Source of the DNA: Cymbidium sinense | Taxonomy: Eukaryota > Streptophyta > Magnoliopsida > Asparagales > Orchidaceae | Reading direction: 5' to 3' | Length of the DNA stretch: 64,000 nt | Assembly (NCBI GenBank): GCA_021442155.1 | Contig: JAKCPB010000366.1 | Coordinates: 372,001 to 436,000 of the forward strand | Part shown: positions 1 to 11,082 of the stretch, piece after piece | Numbering within the stretch: the first letter of the stretch is position 1 | How the letters are laid out: the number at the start of each line of letters is the position of its first letter | Program-made: the position numbers and the translations under genes | Notes under the pieces: model-generated | Database searches by the model: none | Seen by the model: only the letters and a program-made list of their open reading frames with translations | Told to the model about the DNA's origin: nothing

Positions 1-157
1 GTCAAAGAAGGATAGGATGCTGCTCGAGTTTCTTCCACCTACCCTAAACACATCATGGCAAATTCACAAATAAGAATACTTTCAACATGGAAGAGATTGA
101 CTTTGAAATGTAATTTTCATTAATGATAATTACTTTCAAACATGATTTATAATATTT

Positions 158-1140
158 TTATTAGTAGAGCCCATTGATTGGAAGCATTAGCCGCTCCCTG
201 ATATGATTAATAAGCTTATAAGATCCTCTTTGGTAGGCCTTCTCTATGGCAAAAGGGCCTTCCCAAAAGGGTTCAAACTTGCCTCCCATCTTACGATGGG
301 CAACAATCAATATCCTTAAAACTAAAATAAGCTCTCCTACATGAAAAGCTCTAGGACAGACCAACTTATTGTGAGCTTGAATAATTTTAGCTTTGTACAA
401 CTTGAGATTTTGGCATGCCTGGAAGCATCTGTCCTCCAAACCTTCAAGCTCTTCTAATTGCAACGTATTATTCTGCTCTATTGTGATCTTGCTACCCACA
501 ACTATCCTTAGTGATGGGAGTTGGACTTCTAATGGTAGAACAGCTTCAAACCCATACACTAAGGAGAAATGAGTATACTAAGTTGGAGTTCTATATGTGG
601 TGTAGTAGGCCCACAAGGAAACAACTAACTGCTCGTGCCACTATCGCTTGTTGTTATCGAGAGTCTTTTTTAGCATTTGAATGAGAGTGTTGTTGAAGGC
701 TTCTACTAAGCCGTTTGCCCTCAGGTAGTAGATTGTAGAATATCTCTAATTTATACTATGTCTCCAGGCTAAGTTGTTGATCTTGGTGCTCTTGAATGCA
801 GTACCATTATCAGATATAATTCATTGAGACATTCTGAACTGATATTCGATATGGTTCCTAAAAAATTGGAACACATGTTAAGTTGTGACCTCTCTGAGCA
901 GAATTTCCTTCGCCCATTTGGAAAAGTAGTCAATAGTAGATAAGATGAATCGATGACCCTTGGAAGAAAGAAGATCAATCAGACCCACTATGTTGATACC
1001 CAAACACTCGAATGACCATGAGGCCAATGTAGGAAGTATAATGTTGTGTGGTTGGTGTAGGACCACACCGTGTATTTGACATTGGTGGCATCGCCTAGCC
1101 ATATTCATACAATCTTTGATCATCAATGGCCATTATTATC
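158..1140 (-). pseudogene. Ty3/gypsy integrase, copy A, broken
   Basis: The zinc-binding end keeps a CxxC pair (CHQCQIHG, near 1,070-1,110). It is followed by the catalytic core with all three acidic residues in a DDE order: IDYFSKW, SDNGTAF, and the E of NGLVEAFN. The C-terminal domain follows (YGFEAVLPLEV, LEELEGLEDR, GKFEPFWEGPF, LPINGLY). One minus-strand frame runs through the whole domain but meets five stops after the first Asp, including TGA at 821-823, TAG at 746-748 and TAG at 641-643. The longest uninterrupted piece, 559-161, encodes 132 residues. In a live element this enzyme joins retroelement cDNA to chromosomal DNA. Copy B shares three of these stops, so the damage predates the separation of A and B. 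Confidence 0.9.
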
Positions 1141-1289
1141 CTAGTCTCTTGATCTTGGTTTTCATCTTCGAACTAGATTAATTGGCTCCACATAATCTCA
1201 TGTGTACCTCGGTAATAATCTTACGGGCTTCGTGCTTGTCTAAATAACGTAATCACATATGATCAAAAGACCGTCCGTAGAAGACACCA

Positions 1290-2595
1290 TCCACAAGAGC
1301 ATAGGAGAGTCCTATTTACTTCATCTGATGGACTTGACACTTCTCTTGAGGTAGTTTGCCATTATTTAGGTAATACATGAATGGTTGCCTTTAATCTGAC
1401 TCCTTGTCCTTCTTGGCAATGGAAAACTCACCTTCAAGACAGTACTTTTTGATGTGTTTAATATCAATAAAGGATAAGACTTGTCTATTTTGGACCTTTA
1501 TTGATATAGACTCATCCTCCGGACATGCTAACTCCTTGTTAAGCTTGGCTAAAGCATAGCTATGGCATTCTCTCTTTCAAGAATCTTATAAATGTTAACC
1601 TCTGGGACTTGGGCTAACAACTCCATTGTGTACTTATGGTAGTGATGGAGCTTGGGCTTTATAACCTTATAGGACCTAGCAATTTGGTTGATAACTAGAT
1701 AAGAATCCTCAAAGATCTTGATGTTCTGGATGCTTAAGAGTAACGACTCACTCTAGATCGACAATCAGAGTGTCATTCAGCTTCGTTATTGGTGCAAGGA
1801 TTGGACAGATGATATGATAATCTCATCACATAATAGTTTAGAGTTAAGAGAACTATTCCTACCCCCGCCTTTCCTGGAATAGTAGATTGTGGTTCTTCTC
1901 CTCTTTGAGAGGAAGCTGCACCATTAAAGTACATTCCCCAATAGTAAATGCTAGTATCCCCTAAGTTAATGGTTTGTTCATCAAGAAGATCATCACTAAG
2001 TTGAGAGTTAGTAGAAAGTGGGTGTGTTGTTAAGAAATCTACTAGCGCTTGTCATTTCACCGCATGGAGGCATACGAAGGTAATGTCAAACTATGAGAGG
2101 GTCATGGACCATCATGCCAACCATCTGGATAGTGTCACCGTGTCATGAGGTAATAGGATTGATCCTAGAGATTAAGTTCACCTTATGAGGAAGCATGTAG
2201 TATAGCTTTGGGATGCAAAGAATAATGCTAGAAATGCTTCTCAATGGGTGGATAATTAGCCTAGGGGATTAGACGATGGATGAGGTAGTAGAGTGCATTT
2301 TCCTTCCTTGTCATTGACTTGGGCCAACAAAGCACCAAGGGAGTCATCTAACACAGTAGTGTCAAGTATGAGTGCTTTCGGATGGGGTCGCTAGAATCAA
2401 TGGTGTCATCAGGTAATACTTGATGTCTTTGAAGGCATGCTCACACTTGTTATCACACCTAAACTTGGCATCCTTTTTTATAAGTGCTGAGAATGGCTGA
2501 CATCTTCCCGAGAAGTTGGATAAAAAGCATCTTAGATACACCAACCACTTTTGGAATGATCTGGGTTGAGTTAAACTTTTAGGGGGTCGCATTTT
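1290..2595 (-). pseudogene. Ty3/gypsy RNase H and RT thumb/connection, copy A, broken
   Basis: At 2,592-2,362 the RT thumb runs into the first RNase-H-like fold, with SGRCQPFSALIKKDAKF, then HAFKDIKYYL and TPLILATP; copy B aligns here. A second RNase H region near 1,930-1,500 contains YFNGAASSQRGEE, where the usual catalytic Asp of YFDGA is Asn, one base change away. The part between RNase H and the integrase zinc finger extends to about 1,290. Several frameshifts divide the region, so only short open stretches remain. The family enzyme degrades the RNA strand of the RNA:DNA hybrid during reverse transcription. Confidence 0.75.
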
Positions 2596-3560
2596 TAATA
2601 TGTTTTTGATTCCCTCATGTCAGACAATAAACTTAAGGAATTTTCCTAAAGCTACTTCGAATGCACACTTCACGGGGTTCATTTTGAGCTTAAATTATCT
2701 TAACTATTCAAAAACTACTTTCAAGTTAAAGAGATGGTCTTCCTTTTCTCAACTTTTGACCACAAATCATCAATATTGCACTCGACTTGATGATGAAAAA
2801 TTTCATCGAAGATTTGAGTCATACCCCGCTAGTATGTAACATCGGCATTTTGAAAGGCATGACCTTATAATAGATTCGATGTGGTTCTAAAAGTAGTGTC
2901 TTTCATCTTCAAGGGCCATCTTTATTTGGTTATATCAAATGAGCATCCATGAAAGAGAAGATTGCATGAGATGAGGAAATATCCACCATCATCTGATTGG
3001 TAGTGAAAATTCCTTTGAACATGCCTTATTTAAATCCCTAAAATCAACGCATATGTGAATTTGGCCATTCTTTTTCTTAATTGGGATGATAATGGTTAAC
3101 TAGGTAGTGCATTTTTCTTCTTGGATGAAGCCATCATCGATCAATTTCTTGACTTGAGAAATGACCTCTTGTTCTATTTCTAATAGCATGCATCTATGAG
3201 CTTGCTTGATAGGGTTAGCAGTAGGCTCTATTATTAGTTTATGAACCGCTATGTCAAGAGCCAATCCAGGCATCTCTTTATAACTCCATGGAAAGCAGTC
3301 CTTAAACTTAGTCAATAGCCTAACTAAGACATTGGTTTCAATTTCATTCAACAAAGAAATGAGGTTCCTAAGTTTATTTCCTTGAGCTCACCGATGGTTT
3401 ACTTGATCTCTTCTCTTAACTCTGGTGGTGCATCTTTGACTTCAAAATCATTTGGATCATTTCAAGTTTCTAAGCACAGCTCATATGAGTTAATGTGATT
3501 TGAAAAGAACCTATCGATTCTAAAAATTGTGATGACTAAGCATCATCATCGACTAGACCC
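2596..3560 (-). pseudogene. Ty3/gypsy reverse transcriptase, copy A, broken
   Basis: The N-terminal part (3,354-3,100) shows KFKDCFPWSYKEMPGLALDIAVH, PIKQAHRCM and the helix EVKKLIDDGFIQE in slightly divergent form, the classic lead-in to a gypsy RT. Further upstream, to about 3,540, a second frame contains the conserved acidic LKEINLG-type linker seen intact in copy B. The active-site loop reads NIDD at 2,767-2,778 where YVDD is expected. Frameshifts near 3,100 and 2,850 break the frame. In an active element this domain makes cDNA from the element's RNA. Confidence 0.8.
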
Positions 3561-4430
3561 ATTATACCGAATCCTAGTCCTGGTCTTGATTGAGAGCTTT
3601 TGCATTTGTTCATCCATATTCTTTCAAAGTAGTATGACCTGTGCTTTGACCAAGTATGTGGGATTAACTCTTTCTTTGCTAAATTATGAACACAAGGCAA
3701 GTATGAATCAAAAGGTAATTCTATTAAGTCTTTATATGAATTATCCTCAAGTTTTACATCAACTTTTTGACTTGAGGATGATGCTCCTAGAAATAACCTC
3801 TAAGTCTTCACACCCATGGATGACTTAGGGGCATCCTTAACTATCAAAGCTTCAGCTTTTTGAGAGAAAAGTGGGGCTAGAGCTAAGGTTCCCAATTGAT
3901 GCCTAACTGTTTCACATATAGACTTGGATACACTTATGCTTTCCTTTAGATCCTAGTCACCATCACTATCTGGCTCAAGTGTCACCTCCAAGGGAATCTA
4001 CTGTTGAGAAGAGCTGGCTAGTGTGCTAATAATATAAGATTCATCCTATGAACTAGATTTTAAGTCTGTATAGATACCATGTGTACTCCTGGTAGCAGGG
4101 ACATATACTATATTAGGTGGCAAATAAAGAGGTTTCTCACCCCTGGGACTGCCTCTAATTTGACCTCTTCCTCTGCCTGGTGGAGGTCAGGTCATCCTAC
4201 CCATATGTTTGAGTGGAGTAATGAACTATGGGTGAAATCTAATGTCTCCCACTTTCCTCCAAGTCTATTTCCTCTTTTATTTTTTTTTCATTTTCTATTA
4301 TTTTCTTTTTTTCTTTTCTTTTCATTTTCTTTATTTTTATTTAACTTTGGCCAAGCTAGCGAGAATAGACTTACTGATTTTGAGGGAGGTAGTAAGCTGC
4401 ATCCTCATATATGGTGACCTTGTGAACTAT
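3561..4430 (-). other. Protease-RT linker of gypsy copy A, with polypyrimidine tract
   Basis: This interval lies between the protease and RT pieces and is collinear with 27,840-28,700 of copy B. No domain is recognisable. It contains a long T-rich, C-containing tract at about 4,262-4,348, purine-rich on the coding strand, that is also present in copy B. Open frames on the plus strand here, rich in Phe, are a by-product of that tract and are not called as genes. Confidence 0.5.
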
Positions 4431-4700
4431 AAATGGCTTTAGATCTCTTTTAACACAGTAGACGATCCCACCCTCACAAACTTCATACATTGATGTAGAG
4501 AGGATGGAACTATGTTGTTCTCATGTATCCATGGTCTCCCAAGCAAACCGTTGAAAGACGTATCCGAGCCTATAATGTGAAACTTGGCTTCGATCTTCCA
4601 ATCATCTATCTCCAAGGGCAACATTATGGAGCCTAAAGCTCTGCTGACCTCACTTTGGAGTGATTCAATCTTCCATCTTAGACTTAGAGTCTTCTAGACA
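4431..4700 (-). pseudogene. Ty3/gypsy aspartic protease, C-terminal half, copy A
   Basis: The fragment 4,624-4,439 shows LPLEIDDWKIEAKFHIIG, then LLGRPWIHENNIVPSSLHQCMKF. This is the C-terminal half of the plant gypsy retropepsin, ending in the GRPWIH..VPSSLHQ signature. A few more codons (about RALGSI) can be read upstream. The catalytic D-T/S-G half is missing: upstream of about 4,690 the sequence passes abruptly into the non-coding block. Copy B is broken at the same place. A separate protease N-terminal fragment, possibly from a related element, lies at 36,270-36,785. Confidence 0.85.
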
Positions 4701-5624
4701 CCAAGACTTCCCTAGTCATAACACACTTCTAATAATTAGGTAAACATTTAACCTAAGCTTAAAGACTTAGAAGGGTTAACCATAGGATTAGGTTATGCCT
4801 TGGGGATTAAGATAATCCACCTACCCTACAACCAAAGTCAAATGCATGTTCACCTTCTTAAACCAAACCTCAAGTTCAATTCAAACATCAAACTCAAATC
4901 CAAATCCAAACCCAAATTCCAAAACCAAATGATTGAAACCCATTATCAAATCCAAACTTGAAACCCTTCCTAAGCCATATGACCAATCCCATGAACTTAG
5001 CTAAATCCAAATCAATCCAAAATTAATTGATTTTCTCACAAATTTATATCTTCAATCATCTTCCTAAATATAAATCAAATCTACATTCAAATGATCAAAA
5101 CTAAATCAAACTAAATCAAATTAAATCAAAACCCTTCCTAAGCCATATGACCTATCCCATGGACTTAGCCAAATCATAATTAAAATCAAGTCAAATTTAA
5201 TTGATTTTCTCTCAAATCAATCATATTTTCAATCATATTCACAAATTTAAATAAAATATACATTTTAATCATCAAAACTAAATCAAACCAAATCAAAATC
5301 CAAACCTAAGCCACATGACCCAACTTCATGGACTTAGCCAAATTCCTTCATTACTAAACCCAAATTCAATTTACTTTTTCATGAGTCAATCATTAATTCA
5401 ATAATATTCACAAATATAAATGAAATCTACAATCATCAAGCCAAAACAAAACCAACCCAAGTCAAACCCAACTTAACCCTTTTTTGAAATGTTCAAATGA
5501 ACCAAAACCCATTTGAACCCAAGTTAATTGTAATTGAATTTATATATCAATCCCAAATCCATATATAAACTCAAGTAAATCAAACTCAACCCAAAATCAA
5601 GCAAACTAAACCCAATTGGTCCAC

Positions 5625-6420
5625 TTGACCCAAAGTGGCCAATTTGACCTATTTGAGCTAAGTTATAATCCAACTCAAATTGGATTAAACTAAGCCCAAC
5701 AAAACCTCCCATCATGATTATTGATCACCCTAGGTTGATCAATTGTCATAAATTAGGTTAAACCAAGTCAACTTAGTCATTTGACCAAGTCAACCCCTTA
5801 ACCCATATGAACCCAAACTTGTCAAATTGCAACCTAAGCCAAATCCTTTGAAACCAATGACTCATACCAAATCAAAATCAATATTTAAACATGACTTGCC
5901 CTTCAATTGAACCAAACAAATCCCAATTGGCCCTCTTGACCCAAGTTGACCAAAATTAAGCTAAAAGACCAAATTGGGTCAAATCAAAATATAAACCAAA
6001 TTGATTGCAACCAATGACTCAAGTTCATTCCAAATTGATTGTTGAACTTGACCAAATCCATGATTAGACCCAATTAAACCCAATTGATCTACTTAGCCCA
6101 AATTGACCTAAAGTTTCAAGTTGGCCTAAATAGAAACCAAATCCAAATTATTTGAAACCAAAGCCTACAATCATCTTCAATTGGTCAATTAAACTTAAAC
6201 CAACTCCCAACCCAAGCCAATTTGGACAATTTGGTGAAATTGGTCAACTTAACTCATTTGACCCAAATGAATTCAGATGAGCCAAAATCAAATCTAAGCC
6301 AAACATAACCAAACCAATTGAACCAAAACATCCCAAATTATCATATGAACTTGACCCAACCCTTGGTTTGACCCAGTTTGACCAATTGGTCAACTTGACC
6401 CAACCTAACCCAATTTGACC
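5625..6420 (+). promoter_or_regulatory. Cluster of TTGACC (W-box-like) motifs
   Basis: TTGACC occurs 13 times on the plus strand at 5625, 5644, 5781, 5936, 5946, 6048, 6103, 6258, 6351, 6368, 6378, 6395 and 6415. TTGAC(C/T) is the core bound by plant WRKY factors. The cluster is also present in the copy B block (about 29,885-30,650). The stretch is itself built from degenerate short repeats, so motif density may be a by-product of composition; function is inference only. Confidence 0.3.
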
Positions 6421-6883
6421 TAAATGAGTCAAATTGAGCCAAACTTAACCAAAATAACTCTAATTGACTTGAAATTTTAGCTAACCCACTTTTTGCTCAT
6501 TTAAAATCTGACCAAATCAAATCCAATGCAAAATGACCATTCTACCCTTAGGTCAAGGGCATTACATAAGACAAATCACCCATGTAAGTGGTCATTTCCA
6601 TTCCTTGGCCACTTGGTACTCTCTCAAATGTCCACCTAGGCACCTAGACACGCCAACCTAACCCAAGGGTTTCACATGACCCATGGGAGGTGAAATCACC
6701 TCACCCTCCCCATTGGAGCATTTAAAACCCATATGACACCCATGATTCTTCCTTGGCAGCCACCTCCTCACCTTCAACCAACCAAGCTGAGCCAACTCAC
6801 CTCCTCCCTACCACTTATGAATCCCTGAGATGGCCAGATGACCACTAGAAACCAAAATGGATCCCACCATCCGATCAACATGA

Positions 6884-6903
6884 AGGGGGGTATACACCCC
6901 CTC
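6884..6903. other. Conserved G/C palindrome
   Basis: A run of Gs, the six bases TATACA and a run of Cs form a short hairpin-capable palindrome (five-base GGGGG/CCCCC arms). The identical motif with the same flanks occurs in the copy B block at about 31,068-31,088, although surrounding bases have diverged. This could be a structured RNA element of the retroelement leader or chance conservation. Confidence 0.45.
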
Positions 6904-8529
6904 ATTTCTACTCAAACACACATAAAAATTATTCCTCAGAGCCCTAGCTACCCAAAATGAGCTACTAGAGCCATTCCCTAAGCTTCTAAGCTCATTCCTC
7001 AATCAGAAAAAGCCTTTCTTATCTGCCCCAAAATAGGACACTCCCATTTTCAACCTAACTTCTCCATTTATCCATCAAACTCAAATTAACTTTGCAGGAC
7101 CTTCCCTAAGCCTCATCTAGCAAGAATGAATCATCTCTCAAGCTTCCCGTGCACCAAAGGTGGGACTTCCATCAAAGTCAAGCTCCAAATCATCAGTTCG
7201 TGGCCTTTCAGGTAAACATCAAGGATTTGATCCAATTGCTACTCAATAGGGCTTCATCTCCACTAGATGAAGCTTCCTCTATCATTCAATCTGCCAATCT
7301 TGAGCACTCATGAAGTATGCTTCCAAACTCGATCCTTAGGAAAACATCGGTTGGAGCTTTTTGAAGAAAACCTGCATATCATGTGATCTTGACCAATGGA
7401 TCCCCTCATCGATGTCATGAAGGTGGGATCCTTGAGTTGGTCCAGCTCGCTAAGCTCATCAAGTGAGCAATGTTGGATAGACTCCATTATCCCTCACTCA
7501 CATGACATTAGATCACGCATTATCCATTTTGCGTGATCGAAATAGGCAATTGTGACTAAATCTGCTAGATCGATCAAATTAAATCCTATTAAGCTGTGGG
7601 ATTAATCGTAGCCATCCATTTTTAGATCAGATGGTGATCAAGAGTGTGTCACCTCACTAATAGCGAGAGTATAGGTTTCAAGTAGTCGCGCACCATGTGG
7701 AAAGCATGCCACATGGCGCCAATAGGATTAGGTTTTAATTAGGCTTAATTAATCATTTTTAATAGTTGAAACTTCTAAAAATCATAAAATAATCATAGAC
7801 AAATAAAAAAATGCAAACAAATACAAATTTTAAAGGTATTTCAGAGGAAAATTAATTTAAAATGATCTCAACTAATTTTGAATGGTAATTAAAGTTTAAT
7901 TAATTTTTAATTAATGTTCAATTATATAATTTATTAGCTTAATTACTCTTGAATTACTTGAGCAATTAATCCCAAATTTTATGGGTTAATTTAATGGGAT
8001 GACCTCTGCCTCTCATGATTTTCTTGGAATTTGCTCACTTAATTAAAATTGACTAAACCTTAACTACTCTTTAAGTTAATTAATGATTAATTAATCTAAA
8101 AATAATTTGGCTAATTAAGTTTATTAATCATTGTTCAACAGTAAGTGAACTAAGGAATAGGGTTGGGACCCCTTTCCCTAAGTTCATTTCACCCATTTTT
8201 AAAATATAATTAATTAAGATTTAACTAATTAATTAAATCATTTAATCAAACTGAAATAATAATCACATTAGACCTTAATTAAACAAATCATAGCATAGAT
8301 CTTTAGGTGTTTAATAACCCAAAGGAGTTTAATTATGGTTAATCCACTCTGGGAAACCATAATAGAAATTAATTAAGTTTCTTAATATAATTAACTTTAA
8401 TCATGAGCCAATTGGATTCCCCTTTTATTTGGATCATTGCAAGTTTATTTTCCTCTTTGCATGTTAGATAATGGGTTCCCACATTATGGATGGTGGGCAA
8501 AGAAGTAGTCTATGAAACTAGAATTAGGT

Positions 8530-9240
8530 TACCTTGAAATATATACCTTATAGGTAAATTAATAATAATGATATTATGGTTCATAGAAAGATCAATATTT
8601 TATGTGTTCAAGAAACCAAAATAGAAGGCCATAGATTGATAGTTTAGGTTTTAAACTTTGGTATTCGTGAAGTCAAACTAGAAATAGGTGTGAATTGATA
8701 AAAAAAGTTTGAAGGATAATGTTATAAATATTAATAGATATGGAGATAGAATTATAGCTTTAAAGACATTAATATTAAGATTATCAATGTTATAAGTGTT
8801 CATGCTCCTCAAATATTTGGATGTAAGCTCAAAAGAAAATTTTAATGAATTAGAAGATTAAGACAAACCTCTTGAAGAAAAAAGTATTTATTAGAGGAGA
8901 TTTAAATGGACATGTTGGTAGAATATAATATTTTAAAGTATTCATGGTGGTTATGGATTTGGATTGACTAATGAAGAAGGTATGACTATATTATATTTAC
9001 CTTACCTTATGATTTTGTAGTTGCTAATACTATTTAAGAAAAAGATGAACATATTATTACTTATAAAAATGGATCTAAAAAACAGAATTATTTGATAAGA
9101 AAATAGATCGTTTAGATTGTTAAGATTGTAAGATCATTCCAAGTTTAAATTTAAGTACCCAACATCAATTGTTAGTTTTAGATTTTAAGATGAAAGGTTG
9201 TAAGAGGAAAAATAAATCAAATTATTATCCTAAGAATAGA
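8530..9240 (+). pseudogene. RTE apurinic-type endonuclease domain, broken
   Basis: Scattered in-frame pieces match the plant RTE endonuclease. There is an NIGTLIGK-like start near 8,545, then a KINILCVQETK-like block near 8,587-8,620. FIRGDLNGHVG is read near 8,888-8,922, and HIITYKNGS followed by a run ending STQHQLLVLDFKMK near 9,050-9,190. In live elements this domain nicks the target so that RT can prime from the cut strand. Several frameshifts and stops break the frame, so no product is possible. Confidence 0.75.
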
Positions 9241-9868
9241 ACACTTAAGGAACATAAATAAAAATATTTTAAAGCAAGCTACAAGAGATTAAATTTAGGA
9301 TGTTCATAAAAGCTAATGTTATGTAAAAGTAGCAAGTTGCTAAAGATGTGCTAGAATCGAAAAAATGCTTTAATAAGAATAGTTGATGAAGTCGAGTGTG
9401 CCAAAGGATATAAGAAGCATTGTTATAAAACTTAGTTTAGATGTTAAAACTAAATTGGGAAAGAATCTAGAGAATCTAAAATATATGATGCAAAAAAATT
9501 TAGCTTTAGTGATTTATATAATATATTAGATACCAAAGAATGAAAGATGTATGTATAAGTTAGCCAACCAAAGAGATAAGAAGCAAAGACATAGTTCAAA
9601 AAAAATATTAAATGAAAATAATAAAGTGCTTTAAAAGGATATTAAAATAAAATTTTAAACTAAATGAACTAAAGTACAATTAATAAAACCTAATACCTAG
9701 ACAAAAAAATAGATAATTTCAATCATCATATTAGTAAATAAGTTAAAGCTTTAAGAAAATGAAATGTAAAAATAAACTTACAAATCTTTTAATTATTTTA
9801 AAGACTAAAAAGATGTCAAGTGGAGAAAGAGTTTGTTGGTTCTTATATTTAAGAAAAAGGTGATACAA

Positions 9869-11034
9869 AGTAAATTATAAATTAATGTGTCATACATTAA
9901 AATTATAAAGTACCTGAGCATATTAATATACATAAGTTTCCTAACTTTCATTAGATCTACTAATGCTATACATTTGTAAAGAGGTTATAAAGCAGAGAAA
10001 AATAAAATCTAAAAATATTTATTGATTTAGAGAAAGCTTATGATAAAGTTTCAAAGATGTTCTTTGGAGAGTTCTAGAATAAAAAAGTTAATATTGGTTA
10101 TATTCATTAAATATGTATAAGTTGTTACTTGTGTCTAAACATAAGGAGGATTGACAAAATATTTTCCTATTTTAGTTGGATTACATCAAGGATCAACTTT
10201 AAGCCCTTATATTTTTACTTTAGTTATGGATGTTCTTACTAGGCATTTACAGGAATATGTACCTTGGTGTATGCTTTTTGGTGATGACATTCTTCTTGTT
10301 GATAAGACTAGAGAGGGAGTTCAAGAGAAACTTGAATTATGGAGGTCAACTTTAGAGTCTAAAGATTTTCATTTAAGTATATCCAAAATTGAGTATATGG
10401 AGTGTAATTTTAGTTGTAGAAGTTCTAGTGGTAGTGTTGTGACAATAGGTGAACAAGTCATTAATAAGAGTGAGCGATTCAAATATTTAGGCTCTATTAT
10501 TCAAAATGATGGTGAAATAGATGTTATTAATAGAATTCATGTTGGATGGTTGAAGTAAAGGAATGCATCTGGCCTATTGTGTGATAGAAAAGTAAAAGTT
10601 CCATAAACTTGGAAAATTTTATAAGTATGGTGGTAAGACACCGCAATGACTTATGGTGCGAATGTTGGCTAATAAAAGAGAAGCATAGGACTAAGTTAAG
10701 TGTTACAAAGATGAGGATGCTTAGGTGGATGAGTGGCTTTACTCTTAGAAATAAAATTCAAAAGGAGTATGTTTGAGAAAAAGTTGTAGTAGCTCTAGTG
10801 GCAGATAAGATTAGAGAGAGTCACCTTAGATGGTTTGGCCACAATAAGTGTCGGCCGTCCGATGATCCGGTTAGAAGAGTAGATGCATTAGATTTGCCTT
10901 ATGTTAAGAAAGGTAGAGGTAGCCTTAAAAAGACTTGGCTAAGATGTATAAAAAATGACCTTAGTGAATTAAATGAGAATTTGACACATAATAAGACACA
11001 ATGGAGTTGGAGGATTCATATAGCTGCCACTTAG
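9869..11034 (+). pseudogene. RTE reverse transcriptase and C-terminal domain, broken
   Basis: The RT begins near 9,869 with a KLMCHTLK-like block. FIDLEKAYDKV near 10,018-10,050 holds the first catalytic Asp. The longest open piece (10,151-10,558) has PILVGLHQGSTLSPYIF, then CMLFGDDILLVDKT; the usual FADD box is FGDD, keeping both Asp residues. A YMECNF block and FKYLGSIIQNDG follow. After stops at 10,556 and beyond, the C-terminal part is open again at 10,798-11,034, with ESHLRWFGH, RRVDAL and the C-terminal KTWLRCIKNDL. There are many in-frame stops between 9,240 and 10,150. LHQGS..SPY marks the RTE clade rather than L1. Confidence 0.85.
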
Positions 11035-11045
11035 TGGGATTAAGG

Positions 11046-11081
11046 CTTGTTGTTGTTGTTGTTATTGTTGTTGTTGTTATT
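11046..11081 (+). repeat. (TTG)n tail of the RTE LINE
   Basis: About eleven TTG units, with two TTA interruptions, directly follow the last coding part of the RTE element. A TTG microsatellite tail is the diagnostic 3' end of plant RTE elements and fixes the 3' boundary of the insertion. Confidence 0.9.
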
Positions 11082-11082
11082 T

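Larger units (their letters stand above)
1..4690 (-). mobile_element. Ty3/gypsy retrotransposon, copy A (pol remnant)
   Basis: Read on the minus strand, the order is protease C-terminus (about 4,690-4,431), linker, RT N-terminus (3,560-3,100), RT core (3,100-2,600), RNase H (2,595-1,290) and integrase (1,126-158). Order and motifs are those of plant Ty3/gypsy pol. The 3' end lies near or beyond base 1, so no terminal repeat is visible. Every domain is broken by stops or frameshifts, so the copy is inactive. It is collinear with copy B (24,190-28,965), and the stretch 1-1,300 is collinear with copy D (62,530-63,800). A and B also share the non-coding block immediately upstream of the protease. 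No gag domain or primer-binding site was recognised. Confidence 0.9.
4690..8480. repeat. Gypsy-associated non-coding block, copy A (left part)
   Basis: This region is collinear with 28,966-32,690 (about 3.8 against 3.7 kb), with most sentences of sequence recognisable in both. It has three parts: an AT-rich stretch full of CAAATC/AAACCC words (4,800-5,600); a TTGACC-rich stretch (5,620-6,440); then a more complex, C-rich part (6,600-7,700) running into a TTAATTAA-rich tail (7,740-8,480). It always sits upstream of the minus-strand gypsy protease. It may be a long terminal repeat or untranslated leader, but I found no matching copy on the other side of pol, so I do not call it an LTR. No gene is seen. 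Confidence 0.75.
8520..11081 (+). mobile_element. RTE-clade LINE (non-LTR retrotransposon), inactive
   Basis: A plus-strand RTE element runs from the start of its endonuclease (about 8,530) to a 3' tail of TTG repeats. Plant RTE elements typically end in GGGATAAGGC-type sequence followed by (TTG)n; here the last coding sequence is followed by GGATTAAGGC and then TTG units. Endonuclease, linker, RT and C-terminal domain follow in order. At about 2.56 kb it is shorter than a complete plant RTE, through internal deletions. It interrupts the non-coding block: the left flank matches copy B up to about 32,690 and the right flank resumes at about 32,946, so roughly 260 bp of target is missing and no target-site duplication is visible. 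Confidence 0.88.

Noticed and set aside
4079..4442. Plus-strand open frames rich in Phe in gypsy copy A (and 28,429-28,692 in copy B)
   Set aside because: They read across the polypyrimidine tract on the non-coding strand of pol.
4690..8480. Calling the block a long terminal repeat
   Set aside because: No matching copy was found downstream of the integrase of A, B or D, and no TG...CA ends, primer-binding site or target duplication could be identified.
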